This document shows, piece after piece, positions 19,627 to 28,222 of a stretch of DNA of 64,000 bases. How positions within the stretch are numbered: position 1 is the first letter of the stretch; each line of letters starts with the position of its first letter. The position numbers and the translations under genes were made by a program. This DNA comes from Pseudorhodoferax sp. Leaf274 (GTDB lineage Bacteria > Pseudomonadota > Gammaproteobacteria > Burkholderiales > Burkholderiaceae_C), in the NCBI RefSeq assembly GCF_001422445.1, contig NZ_LMNA01000005.1, positions 145,006-209,005 of the forward strand, written 5' to 3'. The notes beneath the pieces are model-generated. The model made no database searches. It was not told where the DNA came from and saw nothing but the letters and a program-made list of their open reading frames with translations.

Positions 19627-20778
19627 TTACTTGTCGCCCGGCACCTTGCCTTCCACGCCCTTGACGTAGAACTTCACGCCCGACAGGAACTGGTCGTCGG
19701 CCACGGCACCCGCGGCCACGACTTCCTTGCCGGCGTTGTCGACGATCGGGCCCTTCCAGATCGCGAAGCTGCCGTCCTTCAGGCCCGCCTTGATGGTGTC
19801 GATCTTGGCCTTGGTCTCGGCCGGCACGTCGGCGGCGATGGAGACCATGTCGATTGCGCCTTCCTTCACGCCCCACCAGACGGCGCCCGTGGACCAGGTG
19901 CCTTCCAGCGCGTCCTTGGTGGCCTTGATGTAGTACGGCGCCCAGTTGATGATGGCCGAGCCCAGGTGGGCCTGCGGACCGTAGGCCGTCATGTCCGAAT
20001 CCCAGCCGAAGGCGCGCTTGCCCTTGTCCTGCGCGGTCTTGAGCACGGCGGCCGAGTCGGTGTTCTGCATCAGCACGTCGGCGCCGCCGTTGATCAGCGC
20101 GGTGGCGGCCTCGGTTTCCTTGGGCGGGTTGAACCACTCGTTGACCCAGACCACCTTGGTCGTGATCTTGGGGTTCACCGACTGCGCGCCCAGCGTGAAG
20201 CTGTTGATGTTGCGCACCACTTCGGGAATTGGAATGGAGGCCACCACGCCCAGCGTGTTGCTCTTGGTCATGGCTCCGGCGATCACGCCGGCCATGTAGG
20301 CGCCTTCGTAGGTGCGGCTGTCGTAGGTGCGCAGGTTGGGCGCGGTCTTGTAGCCGGTGGCGTGTTCGAACTTCACGTCGGCCGCATCCGGCGCCACCTT
20401 GAGCATGGGCTCCATGTAGCCGAAGGTGGTGCCGAAGATCAGCTTGTTGCCCTGGCCCACGAGGTCGCGGAACACGCGCTCGGCGTCGGCCGACTCGGGC
20501 ACCTTCTCGACGAAGCTCGTGACGATCTTGTCGCCGTATTCCTTCTCCAGCGCCTTGCGCGCGTTGTCGTGCGCGAACGTCCAGCCGCCGTCGCCGACCG
20601 GGCCGACGTAGGCGAACGCGATCTTGAGCGGCTCGGCCTTGGCAGGCGCCGGTGCGGCGGCGGCAGGTGCCGGGGCGGGCGCCGGCTCTTCCTTCTTGCC
20701 GCAGGCGGCCAGCGCCGCGGCGGCCATCGCGCTGAGCGCAACCACGCGCAGCATCGAACGTTTGTTCTGGTCGGTCAT
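19627..20778 (-). CDS. BMP-family ABC transporter substrate-binding lipoprotein
   Basis: A 383-residue periplasmic lipoprotein: signal peptide with lipobox LAAC (Cys26), then an Ala/Pro linker and the mature BMP domain from about residue 50. Hallmarks include YVGPVGDGGWTFAHD, FGTTFGYMEPML and TYEGAYMAGVIAGAMTK. Relatives bind purine nucleosides or bases. It is the last gene of the importer operon (ATPase, permease, permease, binding protein), 38 bases after the second permease, with GGAG before the ATG and an intrinsic terminator behind. The high copy need of a binding protein fits its own strong RBS. Confidence 0.93.
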   Translation of the reverse strand: MTDQNKRSMLRVVALSAMAAAALAACGKKEEPAPAPAPAAAAPAPAKAEPLKIAFAYVGPVGDGGWTFAHDNARKALEKEYGDKIVTSFVEKVPESADAERVFRDLVGQGNKLIFGTTFGYMEPMLKVAPDAADVKFEHATGYKTAPNLRTYDSRTYEGAYMAGVIAGAMTKSNTLGVVASIPIPEVVRNINSFTLGAQSVNPKITTKVVWVNEWFNPPKETEAATALINGGADVLMQNTDSAAVLKTAQDKGKRAFGWDSDMTAYGPQAHLGSAIINWAPYYIKATKDALEGTWSTGAVWWGVKEGAIDMVSIAADVPAETKAKIDTIKAGLKDGSFAIWKGPIVDNAGKEVVAAGAVADDQFLSGVKFYVKGVEGKVPGDK

Positions 20779-20816
20779 GGATTCTCCGGAGGTGTCAACG
20801 AAAAAAAGCGGCCCGA

Positions 20817-21737
20817 TTATGAGCCGGGGTAGAACGGTTTCCCGATGGAGTTGGGCATGTTGGCCCGGATCCACGCGGGGTTGCGCGAGATGATGGCCAG
20901 CACCACCACGGGCGCGATGTACTGCAGCATCGACAGGAACTGGCTGGGCACCTGCACGCCCTGGCTCTGCAGGAAGAAGCCGAGCTGGCCCACGCCGCCG
21001 AACAGGTAGGCGCCCAGCAGAACGCGCGCGGGCCGCCAGGTGGCGAACGTCGTCAGCGCCAGCGCGATCCAGCCGTTGCCGGCCACCATGCCCTCGACCC
21101 ACAGCGGCGTGTAGACCACCGACAGGTAGCTGCCGGCCAAGCCGCACAGCGCACCGCCGGCCAGCACCGCCAGGAAGCGGATGCGCCGCACCGGGTAGCC
21201 CAGCGCGTGCGACGACTCGGGCGACTCGCCGACCGAGCGCAGCACCAGCCCCGCGCGCGTGCGCATCAGGAACCAGATCAGCGCGAACGTGAACAGCACG
21301 GCGATGTAGACCATGGGGTGGTGGCGGAACAGCGCCGGCCCGAACCACGGGATGTCGGCCAGCACCGGGATCGCGTATTGCGGCGAAGGCGGCAGCTTCT
21401 CCTGCACATAGGCCACGCCCACGAAGGCCGAGAAGCCGCTGCCGAACAGGCTCAGCGCCAGGCCGGTCGCGTACTGGTTGGTGTTGAACCAGATCACGAG
21501 CACGCCGAAGGCCGCCGCCATGGCCGCGCCGGCCGCCATGCCGGCCGCAAAGCCCACCCAGGTGCTGCCGCTGTGCACGGCGGCTGCGAAGCCGGCGATG
21601 GCGGCACACAGCATCATGCCCTCGGCGCCCAGGTTGATGATGCCGGCCTTCTCGTTGATGAGCAGGCCCAGCGCCGCGAGCGCGAGCACGGTGCCCGCAT
21701 TCAGCGTGGCGGCCAGCAAGAGTGCGTAGGCATCCAT
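20817..21737 (-). CDS. BMP-type ABC transporter permease (second)
   Basis: A 306-residue inner-membrane permease of the BPD_transp_2 type (YufQ-like). About eight to ten hydrophobic helices are seen, with the coupling-region motif EKAGIINLGAEGMML near residues 30-44 and ESPESSHALGYPVRRIRFLA near 190. The ATG at 21737 overlaps the preceding permease stop in TGATG; a GTG one codon upstream is also possible. Works with the neighbouring permease, ATPase and lipoprotein as one importer. Confidence 0.92.
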   Translation of the reverse strand: MDAYALLLAATLNAGTVLALAALGLLINEKAGIINLGAEGMMLCAAIAGFAAAVHSGSTWVGFAAGMAAGAAMAAAFGVLVIWFNTNQYATGLALSLFGSGFSAFVGVAYVQEKLPPSPQYAIPVLADIPWFGPALFRHHPMVYIAVLFTFALIWFLMRTRAGLVLRSVGESPESSHALGYPVRRIRFLAVLAGGALCGLAGSYLSVVYTPLWVEGMVAGNGWIALALTTFATWRPARVLLGAYLFGGVGQLGFFLQSQGVQVPSQFLSMLQYIAPVVVLAIISRNPAWIRANMPNSIGKPFYPGS

Positions 21738-22801
21738 CACGCAGCCCTCCGGGCAAAGCGCAAGCGGTACGCGATCAGCGTGTCGCAGGCCAGCAGCGTG
21801 AACAGCAGGAGGCCCTGGAACACGCCGGTCAGCGACTTGGGCAGGCCCAGGCGCGACTGCGCGAGTTCACCGCCGATGTAGAACATGCTCATGAGGATGG
21901 CCGAGAACACCATGCCGACCGGGTGCAGCCGGCCCACGAAGGCCACGATGATGGCCGCGAAGCCGTAGCCCGCCGGCACGTATGGCGTGAGCTGGCCGAT
22001 CGGGCCCGCCACCTCCAGCGCACCGGCCAGGCCCGCCGCGCCGCCCGAGGTCAGCAGCGCGATCCACAGCGCGCGCCGCGACGAGAAGCCCGCATAGCGC
22101 GCCGCCGCCGGCGCCAGGCCGCCGACCTGCTGCGCGAACCCGGCCCGCGTGCGGAACAGGAACACCCACAGCGCGCCGGCGCCAACGAGTGCGATCAAGA
22201 GGCCGATGCTCACGCGCGAGCCCTTCATGAGCCGCGGGATCTGCGTGACGGCCTCGAAGGTCTTGCTCTGCGGGAAGTTGTAGCCCATCGGATCCTTGAG
22301 CGGCCCCTGCACGAGGTATCCCAGCAACTGGATCGCCACGTAGACCAGCATCAGGCTGACCAGGATCTCGCTGGCGTTGAAGCGGTCGCGCAGCAGCGCC
22401 ACGATGCCGGCCCAGAGCATGCCGCCCAGGATGCCGGCGAGCAGGATGGGCACGAGGATCCAGCCCGACGTGCCCTTGCCGGCCATCAGCGCGACACAGC
22501 CCGCGCAGATGGCGCCGATCACGAACTGCCCCTCGGCACCGATGTTCCAGACGTTGGAGCGAAAGCACACTGCCAGGCCCAGCGCAATAATGAGCAGCGG
22601 CGTGGCCTTGACCATGAGTTCGCCGAGCGCGTAGGCATTGCGCAGCGGCTCCCAGAAGAACACGCCCAGGCCGCGCAGCGGGTCCTTGCCCAGTGCGATG
22701 AACAGCAAGGTGCCGATGCCCACCGTGATGGCCAGCGCCAGCAGCGGCGAGCCGAAGCTCCAGAACTTCGAGGGTTCGGGGCGGGCTTCAAGCTTGAGCA
22801 T
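21737..22801 (-). CDS. BMP-type ABC transporter permease (first)
   Basis: A 354-residue inner-membrane permease of the same BPD_transp_2 family (YufP-like), with CFRSNVWNIGAEGQFVIGA near residues 79-97 as the motif equivalent to the NLGAEG of its partner. It has about ten hydrophobic segments. The start overlaps the end of the ATPase gene by 14 bases and the end overlaps the next permease by one base, so the four genes form a tight operon. Forms the membrane heterodimer of the importer. Confidence 0.92.
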   Translation of the reverse strand: MLKLEARPEPSKFWSFGSPLLALAITVGIGTLLFIALGKDPLRGLGVFFWEPLRNAYALGELMVKATPLLIIALGLAVCFRSNVWNIGAEGQFVIGAICAGCVALMAGKGTSGWILVPILLAGILGGMLWAGIVALLRDRFNASEILVSLMLVYVAIQLLGYLVQGPLKDPMGYNFPQSKTFEAVTQIPRLMKGSRVSIGLLIALVGAGALWVFLFRTRAGFAQQVGGLAPAAARYAGFSSRRALWIALLTSGGAAGLAGALEVAGPIGQLTPYVPAGYGFAAIIVAFVGRLHPVGMVFSAILMSMFYIGGELAQSRLGLPKSLTGVFQGLLLFTLLACDTLIAYRLRFARRAA

Positions 22802-24308
22802 GCTGCGCCTCCCCCGTCCACAGGCCGGACATCCACTCGCCGATCTGCGGCACCGTCGCCTGCGCGCGCGCCACCGACGGCGACAACCGCCCCTTGGCGA
22901 TCACGTAGAGCCGGTCGCTGATCTCGAACAGCTCGTCCAGCTCCTCGCTGACCACGAGCACGGCGCAACCGGCATCGCGCAGCGCGAGGATGGCGCCGCG
23001 GATCTGCGCGGCCGCGCCCACGTCCACGCCCCAGGTCGGCTGCGAGACGATCAGGAGCTTGGGATTCGCGTCGATCTCGCGCCCCACGATGAACTTCTGC
23101 AGGTTGCCGCCCGACAGCGACTTGGCGGCAGACTGCGGCCCGCCCGCCTTGACCTTGTAGCGCGCGATGGTCTCGCGCGCCTGCTCGGTGAGCCGGCGCA
23201 CGCGGATCCAGCCGCTCTTGCCCACGGCGTCGTTGCGCGTCAGCAAGAGGTTGTGCGCCAGGCTCAGCGTGGGCACGGCGCCGCGGCCCAACCGCTCCTC
23301 GGGCACGAAGTGCAGGCCCAGCGCGCGCCGGCGGCCGGGCCGCAGGCGGGCCGCGTCCTGGCCGAAGATGCGCACCATGGCGGGCTGGGCGCGGCAGTCC
23401 TCGCCCGACAGCGCGTAGAGCAGTTCCTTCTGCCCGTTGCCCGACACGCCCGCAATGCCGACCACCTCGCCCGCGCGCACGTCCAGGTCGATGCCTTCCA
23501 AATCCACGCCGAACTGGTCCTCGCGCGCCAGGCTCAGGCCCTGCACCTGCAGCATGGTGGCGCCGGCCTTCACATCGCGGTGCTGCAGCGCAGGCGGCTC
23601 GGCGCCGATCATGAGCCGGCTCAGCGAGGCATTGCTCTCGTCCTGCGGGTTGCACACGCCCGTCACCTTGCCGCCGCGCAGCACCGTGCAGGCCGTGCAC
23701 AGTTCGCGGATCTCGTGCAGTTTGTGGCTGATGTACAGGATGCTGCAGCCCTCGGCCGCGAGCTTCTTGAGCACCACGAACAGCTTCTCGACCGCCTGCG
23801 GCGTCAGCACCGAGGTCGGCTCGTCCAGGATCAAGAGCTTGGGATCGGTCAGCAGCGCGCGGATGATCTCCACGCGCTGCATCTCGCCGACCGACAGCGT
23901 GTGCACGGGCCGTGTGGGGTCGATGTCCAGCCCGTACTCGCCGGCCTTCGCCGTGATGCGCTGGGTGACCTCGGCCAGCTTGAGGCTCTTGTCCAGCCCA
24001 AGCCAGACGTTCTCGGCCACCGTCAGCGTGTCGAACAGGCTGAAGTGCTGGAACACCATGCTGATGCCCAGGGCGCGCGCCTCCTGCGGGTTGCGGATGT
24101 GCACCTCGCGGCCGTCGAAGGTCACGGTGCCCTGGTCGGGCTTGACCGAGCCGTAGATGATCTTCATCAGCGTGGACTTGCCGGCGCCGTTCTCGCCGAG
24201 CACGGCGTGGGTCTCGCCGGGCATCACGGTCAGCGAGACATCGCTGTTGGCCACGACGGCCGGGTAGGCCTTGGTGATGTTGGCGAGTGCCAATCTTGGA
24301 ATGGTCAT
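22788..24308 (-). CDS. BMP-type ABC transporter double ATP-binding protein
   Basis: A 506-residue duplicated ATPase. The first cassette has Walker A GENGAGKSTLM, signature TLSVGEMQRVEI and Walker B LLILDEPTSVLTP. The second is degenerate, with GVSGNGQKELL in place of Walker A, then SLSGGNLQKFIVGRE and LLIVSQPTWGVD, where the catalytic Glu is replaced by Gln. This asymmetry is normal in YufO/RbsA-like proteins. The ATG at 24308 matches the natural MTIPRLALANI start; a GTG at 24374 would add 22 residues. First gene of the importer operon. Confidence 0.92.
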   Translation of the reverse strand: MTIPRLALANITKAYPAVVANSDVSLTVMPGETHAVLGENGAGKSTLMKIIYGSVKPDQGTVTFDGREVHIRNPQEARALGISMVFQHFSLFDTLTVAENVWLGLDKSLKLAEVTQRITAKAGEYGLDIDPTRPVHTLSVGEMQRVEIIRALLTDPKLLILDEPTSVLTPQAVEKLFVVLKKLAAEGCSILYISHKLHEIRELCTACTVLRGGKVTGVCNPQDESNASLSRLMIGAEPPALQHRDVKAGATMLQVQGLSLAREDQFGVDLEGIDLDVRAGEVVGIAGVSGNGQKELLYALSGEDCRAQPAMVRIFGQDAARLRPGRRRALGLHFVPEERLGRGAVPTLSLAHNLLLTRNDAVGKSGWIRVRRLTEQARETIARYKVKAGGPQSAAKSLSGGNLQKFIVGREIDANPKLLIVSQPTWGVDVGAAAQIRGAILALRDAGCAVLVVSEELDELFEISDRLYVIAKGRLSPSVARAQATVPQIGEWMSGLWTGEAQHAQA

Positions 24309-24486
24309 GGGCAGCGGAGGCACCTCTGGGCGGGTGGGGATGTGTTTCAGCCACTCCAGCAAGGTCGATGCCACCCTGCGGCGGCCTGCCCTCGCCGGCC
24401 GTGCACCAAAACCGAGCGTGGGCGCGATGTTAAGGGCGCCCTGCCCGCTTCCTGCCGCCAGGGGAAACCCCAGGCCGCCGCGGAAC

Positions 24487-26217
24487 TCAGGCCGCCAAGA
24501 GGCGCCGGTTGGCCGCGCCCGGCAGCACGCGCAGGCTCTTGTCGGTCACGGCCCGGTAGCTGCGGCTGGTGATGGTGTCCACGTAGGTCCATTCGGCGCG
24601 GCATTCGGCGGCCGTTGCCGTCAGCAACATGTAGCCGCGGCGCGCGGTGTCGCAGTACTGCAGCGGGCCGACCAGCTGCGTCAGCGCGCCGGCCAGCACG
24701 GCCGGGTCTTCGCCCGGCAGGTAGTCCTCGAAGCCGGGTGACGTGACCGACGAGGTGGCGAACTCCACGCCGACCTGGCGGCCCTGCGCATCCAGCAGGT
24801 CGCTGGCCCAGGCGTTGTGCGTGTCGCCAGCCAGCACCACGAGGTTCTTGTCCTGGCTGCGCGCCATCTCCAGCACGGCCTCGCGCGCGACCGGGTAACC
24901 GTCCCAGGCGTCCAGGTTGTAGGGGATGGCGGGCGCCTGCAGCACGGCCAGCTCCTGTGGGGTGAGCGTCTGCGGCGCGGTGGCGGCCTTGGTGGCCAGC
25001 GCGCTGTATTCGGCCAAGGACACGCCGCCCAGGCCGAGCAGGCCGAACAGCAGCGGCGCCGGCACCTGCATGCGGCCCATCAGCACCTGCTGCCCCAGCA
25101 CCTGCCAGGTGGCGGTGGAGGCGGCCAGCTGCTGTTGCAGCCATCCGGCCTGGGTGGCCCCCAGCAGCTGGCGTGCGGGATCGCCCACGGCCGCCGTGAA
25201 GCCGGCCGCGTCCAGCCCGGTCTGCGTGATGTACGGGGTGTAGGACAGCTGTTCGTCGCGGCCGACCACGCGCGTGTCCAGCATGTGCAGCGCGAGCAGG
25301 CCGCCGAAGTCGAAACTGCGGTAGATCTGCCCGGTGTCTGCGCCGCTGCGGATCGGCATCCACTCGTGGTAGGCCTGGATGGCGGCGGCCTTGCGCGCGG
25401 CGAAGTCGCCTTCTTCGGGCTGGTGGTTCTCCGCGCCGTTGCGCCAGGTGTCGTTGCTGATCTCATGGTCGTCCCAGACCGCGACCATGGGCACGGCCGC
25501 GTGCAGGGCCTGCAGGTCGACGTCGCTGCGGTATTGCGCGTAGCGGCGCCGGTAGTCGGCCAGCTGCACGGTCTCGGTGGCGGGCTCGGACAGGCGGCCC
25601 AACGCGGCCGCGTTCTCCGATGCATAGCCGCCGCGCGCGTACTCGTAGATGTAGTCGCCCAGGTGCACGGTGGCATCCAGGTCGTTGCGCTTGGCCGCCT
25701 CTGCATAGACGTTGAAGTAGCCGGCCGGGTAGTTGGAGCAGGAGAACACCGCCAACCGTACCTGGGTGGCACCTGCAGATGGCAGCGTGCGCGTGCGGCC
25801 CACGGGCGAGAGCTGGCCGTATGCGTTGAAGCGGTACCAATAGCTGCGCCCAGCCGACAGGCCCGTGGCATCGACCTTGACCGTGTGGTCGTGCGCGGCC
25901 GTGGTGCGCGCCTCGCCGCTGGCGACGATGCTGGCGAAGCCGCTGTCGCTCGCCACCTCCCAGCGCAGCACGATCTCCTGCGTCGCAGCGGTGCTCACGC
26001 GGGTCCACAGGATCACGCGGTCGGCCAGAGGGTCGCCGCTGGCCACGCCATGCGCGAACGCCACCTCGGGGTCGTCGCCACTGCCGCCGCAGCCGGCCAG
26101 CGCCAGACCACCGAATGCAGCCGCGCCCAGCGCGACCTGGCGCACGAAGCGGCGCCGGCCGGGTTGTGCGGGCACGGCCTCGGCCAGCGGGTTGACCATC
26201 GCAGCGGGTTTCTTCAT
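24487..26217 (-). CDS. phoD: Alkaline phosphatase D family protein, Tat-exported
   Basis: A 576-residue secreted phosphatase/phosphodiesterase. A twin-arginine signal GRRRFVRQVALGAAAFGGLA occupies residues 20-39 and ends at AGC, so it may also be lipidated. The PhoD N-terminal domain (FAHGVASGDPLADRVILWTR) is followed by the metallophosphatase domain with HLGDYIYEYARGG, WDDHEISND and VVLAGDTHNAW, which supply the metal ligands. The ATG at 26217 has AAGGTG upstream. Likely frees phosphate from extracellular phosphodiesters under phosphate limitation, though no Pho box was identified. Confidence 0.92.
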   Translation of the reverse strand: MKKPAAMVNPLAEAVPAQPGRRRFVRQVALGAAAFGGLALAGCGGSGDDPEVAFAHGVASGDPLADRVILWTRVSTAATQEIVLRWEVASDSGFASIVASGEARTTAAHDHTVKVDATGLSAGRSYWYRFNAYGQLSPVGRTRTLPSAGATQVRLAVFSCSNYPAGYFNVYAEAAKRNDLDATVHLGDYIYEYARGGYASENAAALGRLSEPATETVQLADYRRRYAQYRSDVDLQALHAAVPMVAVWDDHEISNDTWRNGAENHQPEEGDFAARKAAAIQAYHEWMPIRSGADTGQIYRSFDFGGLLALHMLDTRVVGRDEQLSYTPYITQTGLDAAGFTAAVGDPARQLLGATQAGWLQQQLAASTATWQVLGQQVLMGRMQVPAPLLFGLLGLGGVSLAEYSALATKAATAPQTLTPQELAVLQAPAIPYNLDAWDGYPVAREAVLEMARSQDKNLVVLAGDTHNAWASDLLDAQGRQVGVEFATSSVTSPGFEDYLPGEDPAVLAGALTQLVGPLQYCDTARRGYMLLTATAAECRAEWTYVDTITSRSYRAVTDKSLRVLPGAANRRLLAA

Positions 26218-26419
26218 CGGGGCACCTTTTGGGCAAGCAAAGCCTGGCAGCTTGCCGGCCGCCGATGACGCGCGCGTTAAGACGGCGCCGAACCTGCCCT
26301 GCGGGTGCGCGCGCCCTGGATTGCTTGCCACGGATGTCCGAAACAGCGCATGAAAGTCTGAGACGAGGTGGCGGGCCTGCGGACAGTGACGGCTGCGCGC
26401 CCGCCGCTGGTGCCAGCCA

Positions 26420-27130
26420 TCAGCTCAGCAGCTCATGGAAGGCCTGCACCCCACAGGTGGCGGCCATCGCCTGCAACGGGAAGACGATCCAGGGCGCCTC
26501 CGCATCCATCAGGTGCAGCCGGCTCAACAGAGCGGCTCTCATCTCCGGCTTCACCTGCCCCCGCCAGTCCAGCACCTGGCCCCAGGTGGAGCTGCCGTTC
26601 AAGTGCAGCGGAAACCAAGGTTTCTTGACCGAGGCGACATACGCGCTCGGAAACAACCTCTTGTACGCGTCCAGGTTGTACAGCCATGAAACACCCAGGA
26701 CGGATCTGACGCCTTTCTCGTTGCGAAGGACGTGCGAGAACATCTCTCCCAGCTCAGCCCGTCTCGCGGCCATGTTGACCGCGGCCAGCGGGCTTGAACT
26801 GGCACCGGCGGGCGGCATGAAGTGCATGCGCAAGACACCTGCGGCGTTGGGTGGCTCGTAGGCGAAGCACCCGAACGACCGCGCCGGCACAGCGGGCGGG
26901 CGGGCGTCATGGAACGCAACGCACGTCGCCAGGAGTGCGGACGGATCACTCTGCAACCTGCGCATCTCTGCGAGGAACTCGCCCCAGCGGGAGACGCATG
27001 ACGGCCCCCCAAGGTTCAGCCTGCGGCGCAGGTTCGTGCAGCGCGCGACAGCCACCTCGAAGGGCACCTGCGCCTGGACTGCATGGCGCAATGCGAAAGC
27101 CAGTTGGAGGGAGAAGTAGCTGTCCGGCAT
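26420..27130 (-). CDS. Unrecognised protein with atypical codon use
   Basis: A 236-residue soluble protein I do not recognise. No signal peptide, membrane segment or known motif is seen. It contains a Cys-Phe-Ala stretch (SFGCFAYEPPNAAGVLRMHF), a basic Arg pair region near residue 30 and an aromatic-rich C-terminal half (GVSWLYNLDAYKRLFPSAYV). Codon choice is looser than in neighbours, with rare AGA, AGG, CTT and TCA codons, suggesting recent acquisition. It stands alone between phoD and the LysR gene. The ATG at 27130 is preferred over a TTG three codons upstream; no clear Shine-Dalgarno decides. Confidence 0.7.
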   Translation of the reverse strand: MPDSYFSLQLAFALRHAVQAQVPFEVAVARCTNLRRRLNLGGPSCVSRWGEFLAEMRRLQSDPSALLATCVAFHDARPPAVPARSFGCFAYEPPNAAGVLRMHFMPPAGASSSPLAAVNMAARRAELGEMFSHVLRNEKGVRSVLGVSWLYNLDAYKRLFPSAYVASVKKPWFPLHLNGSSTWGQVLDWRGQVKPEMRAALLSRLHLMDAEAPWIVFPLQAMAATCGVQAFHELLS

Positions 27131-27226
27131 CGCGGGCAATGTCGCACACCTTCGGCCGCCCGATCCTGTGCGATGGCAGGATTCGACGGCAAGAACCAGC
27201 CGCCGCGAGGACAGGCCAGCGTTGAC

Positions 27227-28141
27227 TCAGGCCTGGACGTTGCCGAACAGGTGAACCACGAAATCCCGCAACCACGCCCGCGCCGGCTCGTTCGCATGCC
27301 GCCGGCTCCAGTGCAGCGACACCGTGAACTCGGCCAGCGGCAGCGGCGGCTCCACCAGCGCATAGCCGCCCTGCTCGGCAAAGCCCAGCGCGATGTTGCG
27401 CGGCATCACCACGGCCAGGTCGGTCGCGCGCACGATGGCCGGCAGCACCAGGAAGTGGTGCGTGGTCAGGCGCAGCCGGTCCTGCAGCTGCAGCAACTCC
27501 AGGATGCGCAGCGTGTCGGAATGGGTGCGCACGGCCACCAGTTCCAGTTCGCGCAGCCACTGCAGGTCGCCGGCCTTGCGGCGCGTGCGCAGCAGCGGAT
27601 GGCCTTCGCGCACCAGCACGATGTAGCGGTCGCGCAGCAGCGCAACCTGCTCGTTGCCCTGCACCGTGGGCAGGAAGCCGAAGGCCAGGTCGATGCGCCC
27701 GTCGTCCAGTGCCGGGGCGATCTCGGCGGCTGGCAGCGGCATGGTCTCCACGCGCACGCCCGGCGCGGCGCGCAGCAGCGCAGCCATGAGTTCGGGCAGG
27801 AAGCGCGCCTCGCCGATGTCGGAAAGGTGCAGGCGGAACACCTGGCGCGCGCTGGCAGCATCGAAGCTGGCCTGCGCGTTCAGCGCCTGTTCCAGCAGGC
27901 CCAGCGCCTCGCGCACCGCGCTGCCCAGCGCCTCGGCCTTGGGCGTGGGCCGCACGCCCGCCCCGGCGCGCACGAACAGCGGGTCGTGCAGCAGCGCGCG
28001 CAGCCGCGCCAGGCCCTGGCTCGCGGCGGGCTGGGTGATGTCCAGCAACTCCGCTGCGCGGCTCACGTTGCGCGTGCGGCCTACCGCATCGAACAGGCGC
28101 AGCAGGTTGAGGTCGAGGTCGTTGATATGCATGGCGCGCAT
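27227..28141 (-). CDS. LysR-family regulator divergent from benzoylformate decarboxylase
   Basis: A 304-residue LysR-type regulator: winged HTH at residues 8-68 (NLLRLFDAVGRTRNVSRAAE, then LDITQPAASQGLARLRALL) and a periplasmic-binding-like effector domain to the end (for example LVREGHPLLRTRR). The ATG at 28141 is used because GGA lies 8 bases upstream; the ATG at 28132 (MHINDLDLN) is an equally natural start. It is divergent from the decarboxylase gene with an 81-base spacer carrying an inverted repeat, the standard layout for a LysR protein controlling its neighbour. Confidence 0.9.
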   Translation of the reverse strand: MRAMHINDLDLNLLRLFDAVGRTRNVSRAAELLDITQPAASQGLARLRALLHDPLFVRAGAGVRPTPKAEALGSAVREALGLLEQALNAQASFDAASARQVFRLHLSDIGEARFLPELMAALLRAAPGVRVETMPLPAAEIAPALDDGRIDLAFGFLPTVQGNEQVALLRDRYIVLVREGHPLLRTRRKAGDLQWLRELELVAVRTHSDTLRILELLQLQDRLRLTTHHFLVLPAIVRATDLAVVMPRNIALGFAEQGGYALVEPPLPLAEFTVSLHWSRRHANEPARAWLRDFVVHLFGNVQA

Positions 28142-28153
28142 GGTTCTTATCCG

Positions 28154-28169
28154 GATCATTTTATTGATC
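28154..28169. promoter_or_regulatory. Candidate LysR operator
   Basis: GATCA (28154-28158) and TGATC (28165-28169) form a perfect inverted repeat around TTTTAT, in the AT-rich middle of the spacer between the LysR gene and the decarboxylase gene. LysR sites are usually ATC-N9-GAT-like dyads with T-N11-A; here the arms are ATC-N8-GAT, close but one base short. Binding is inferred from position and symmetry. Confidence 0.4.
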
Positions 28170-28222
28170 GCATGAGCGCGGCAGCCGAAGATCGCCGCTT
28201 CCCCGCCACCGACACACCTGCC

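Noticed and set aside
26218..26419. Possible small gene in the 202-base gap upstream of phoD
   Set aside because: No frame with a start, ribosome site and plausible composition was seen, and no strong hairpin or promoter stood out.
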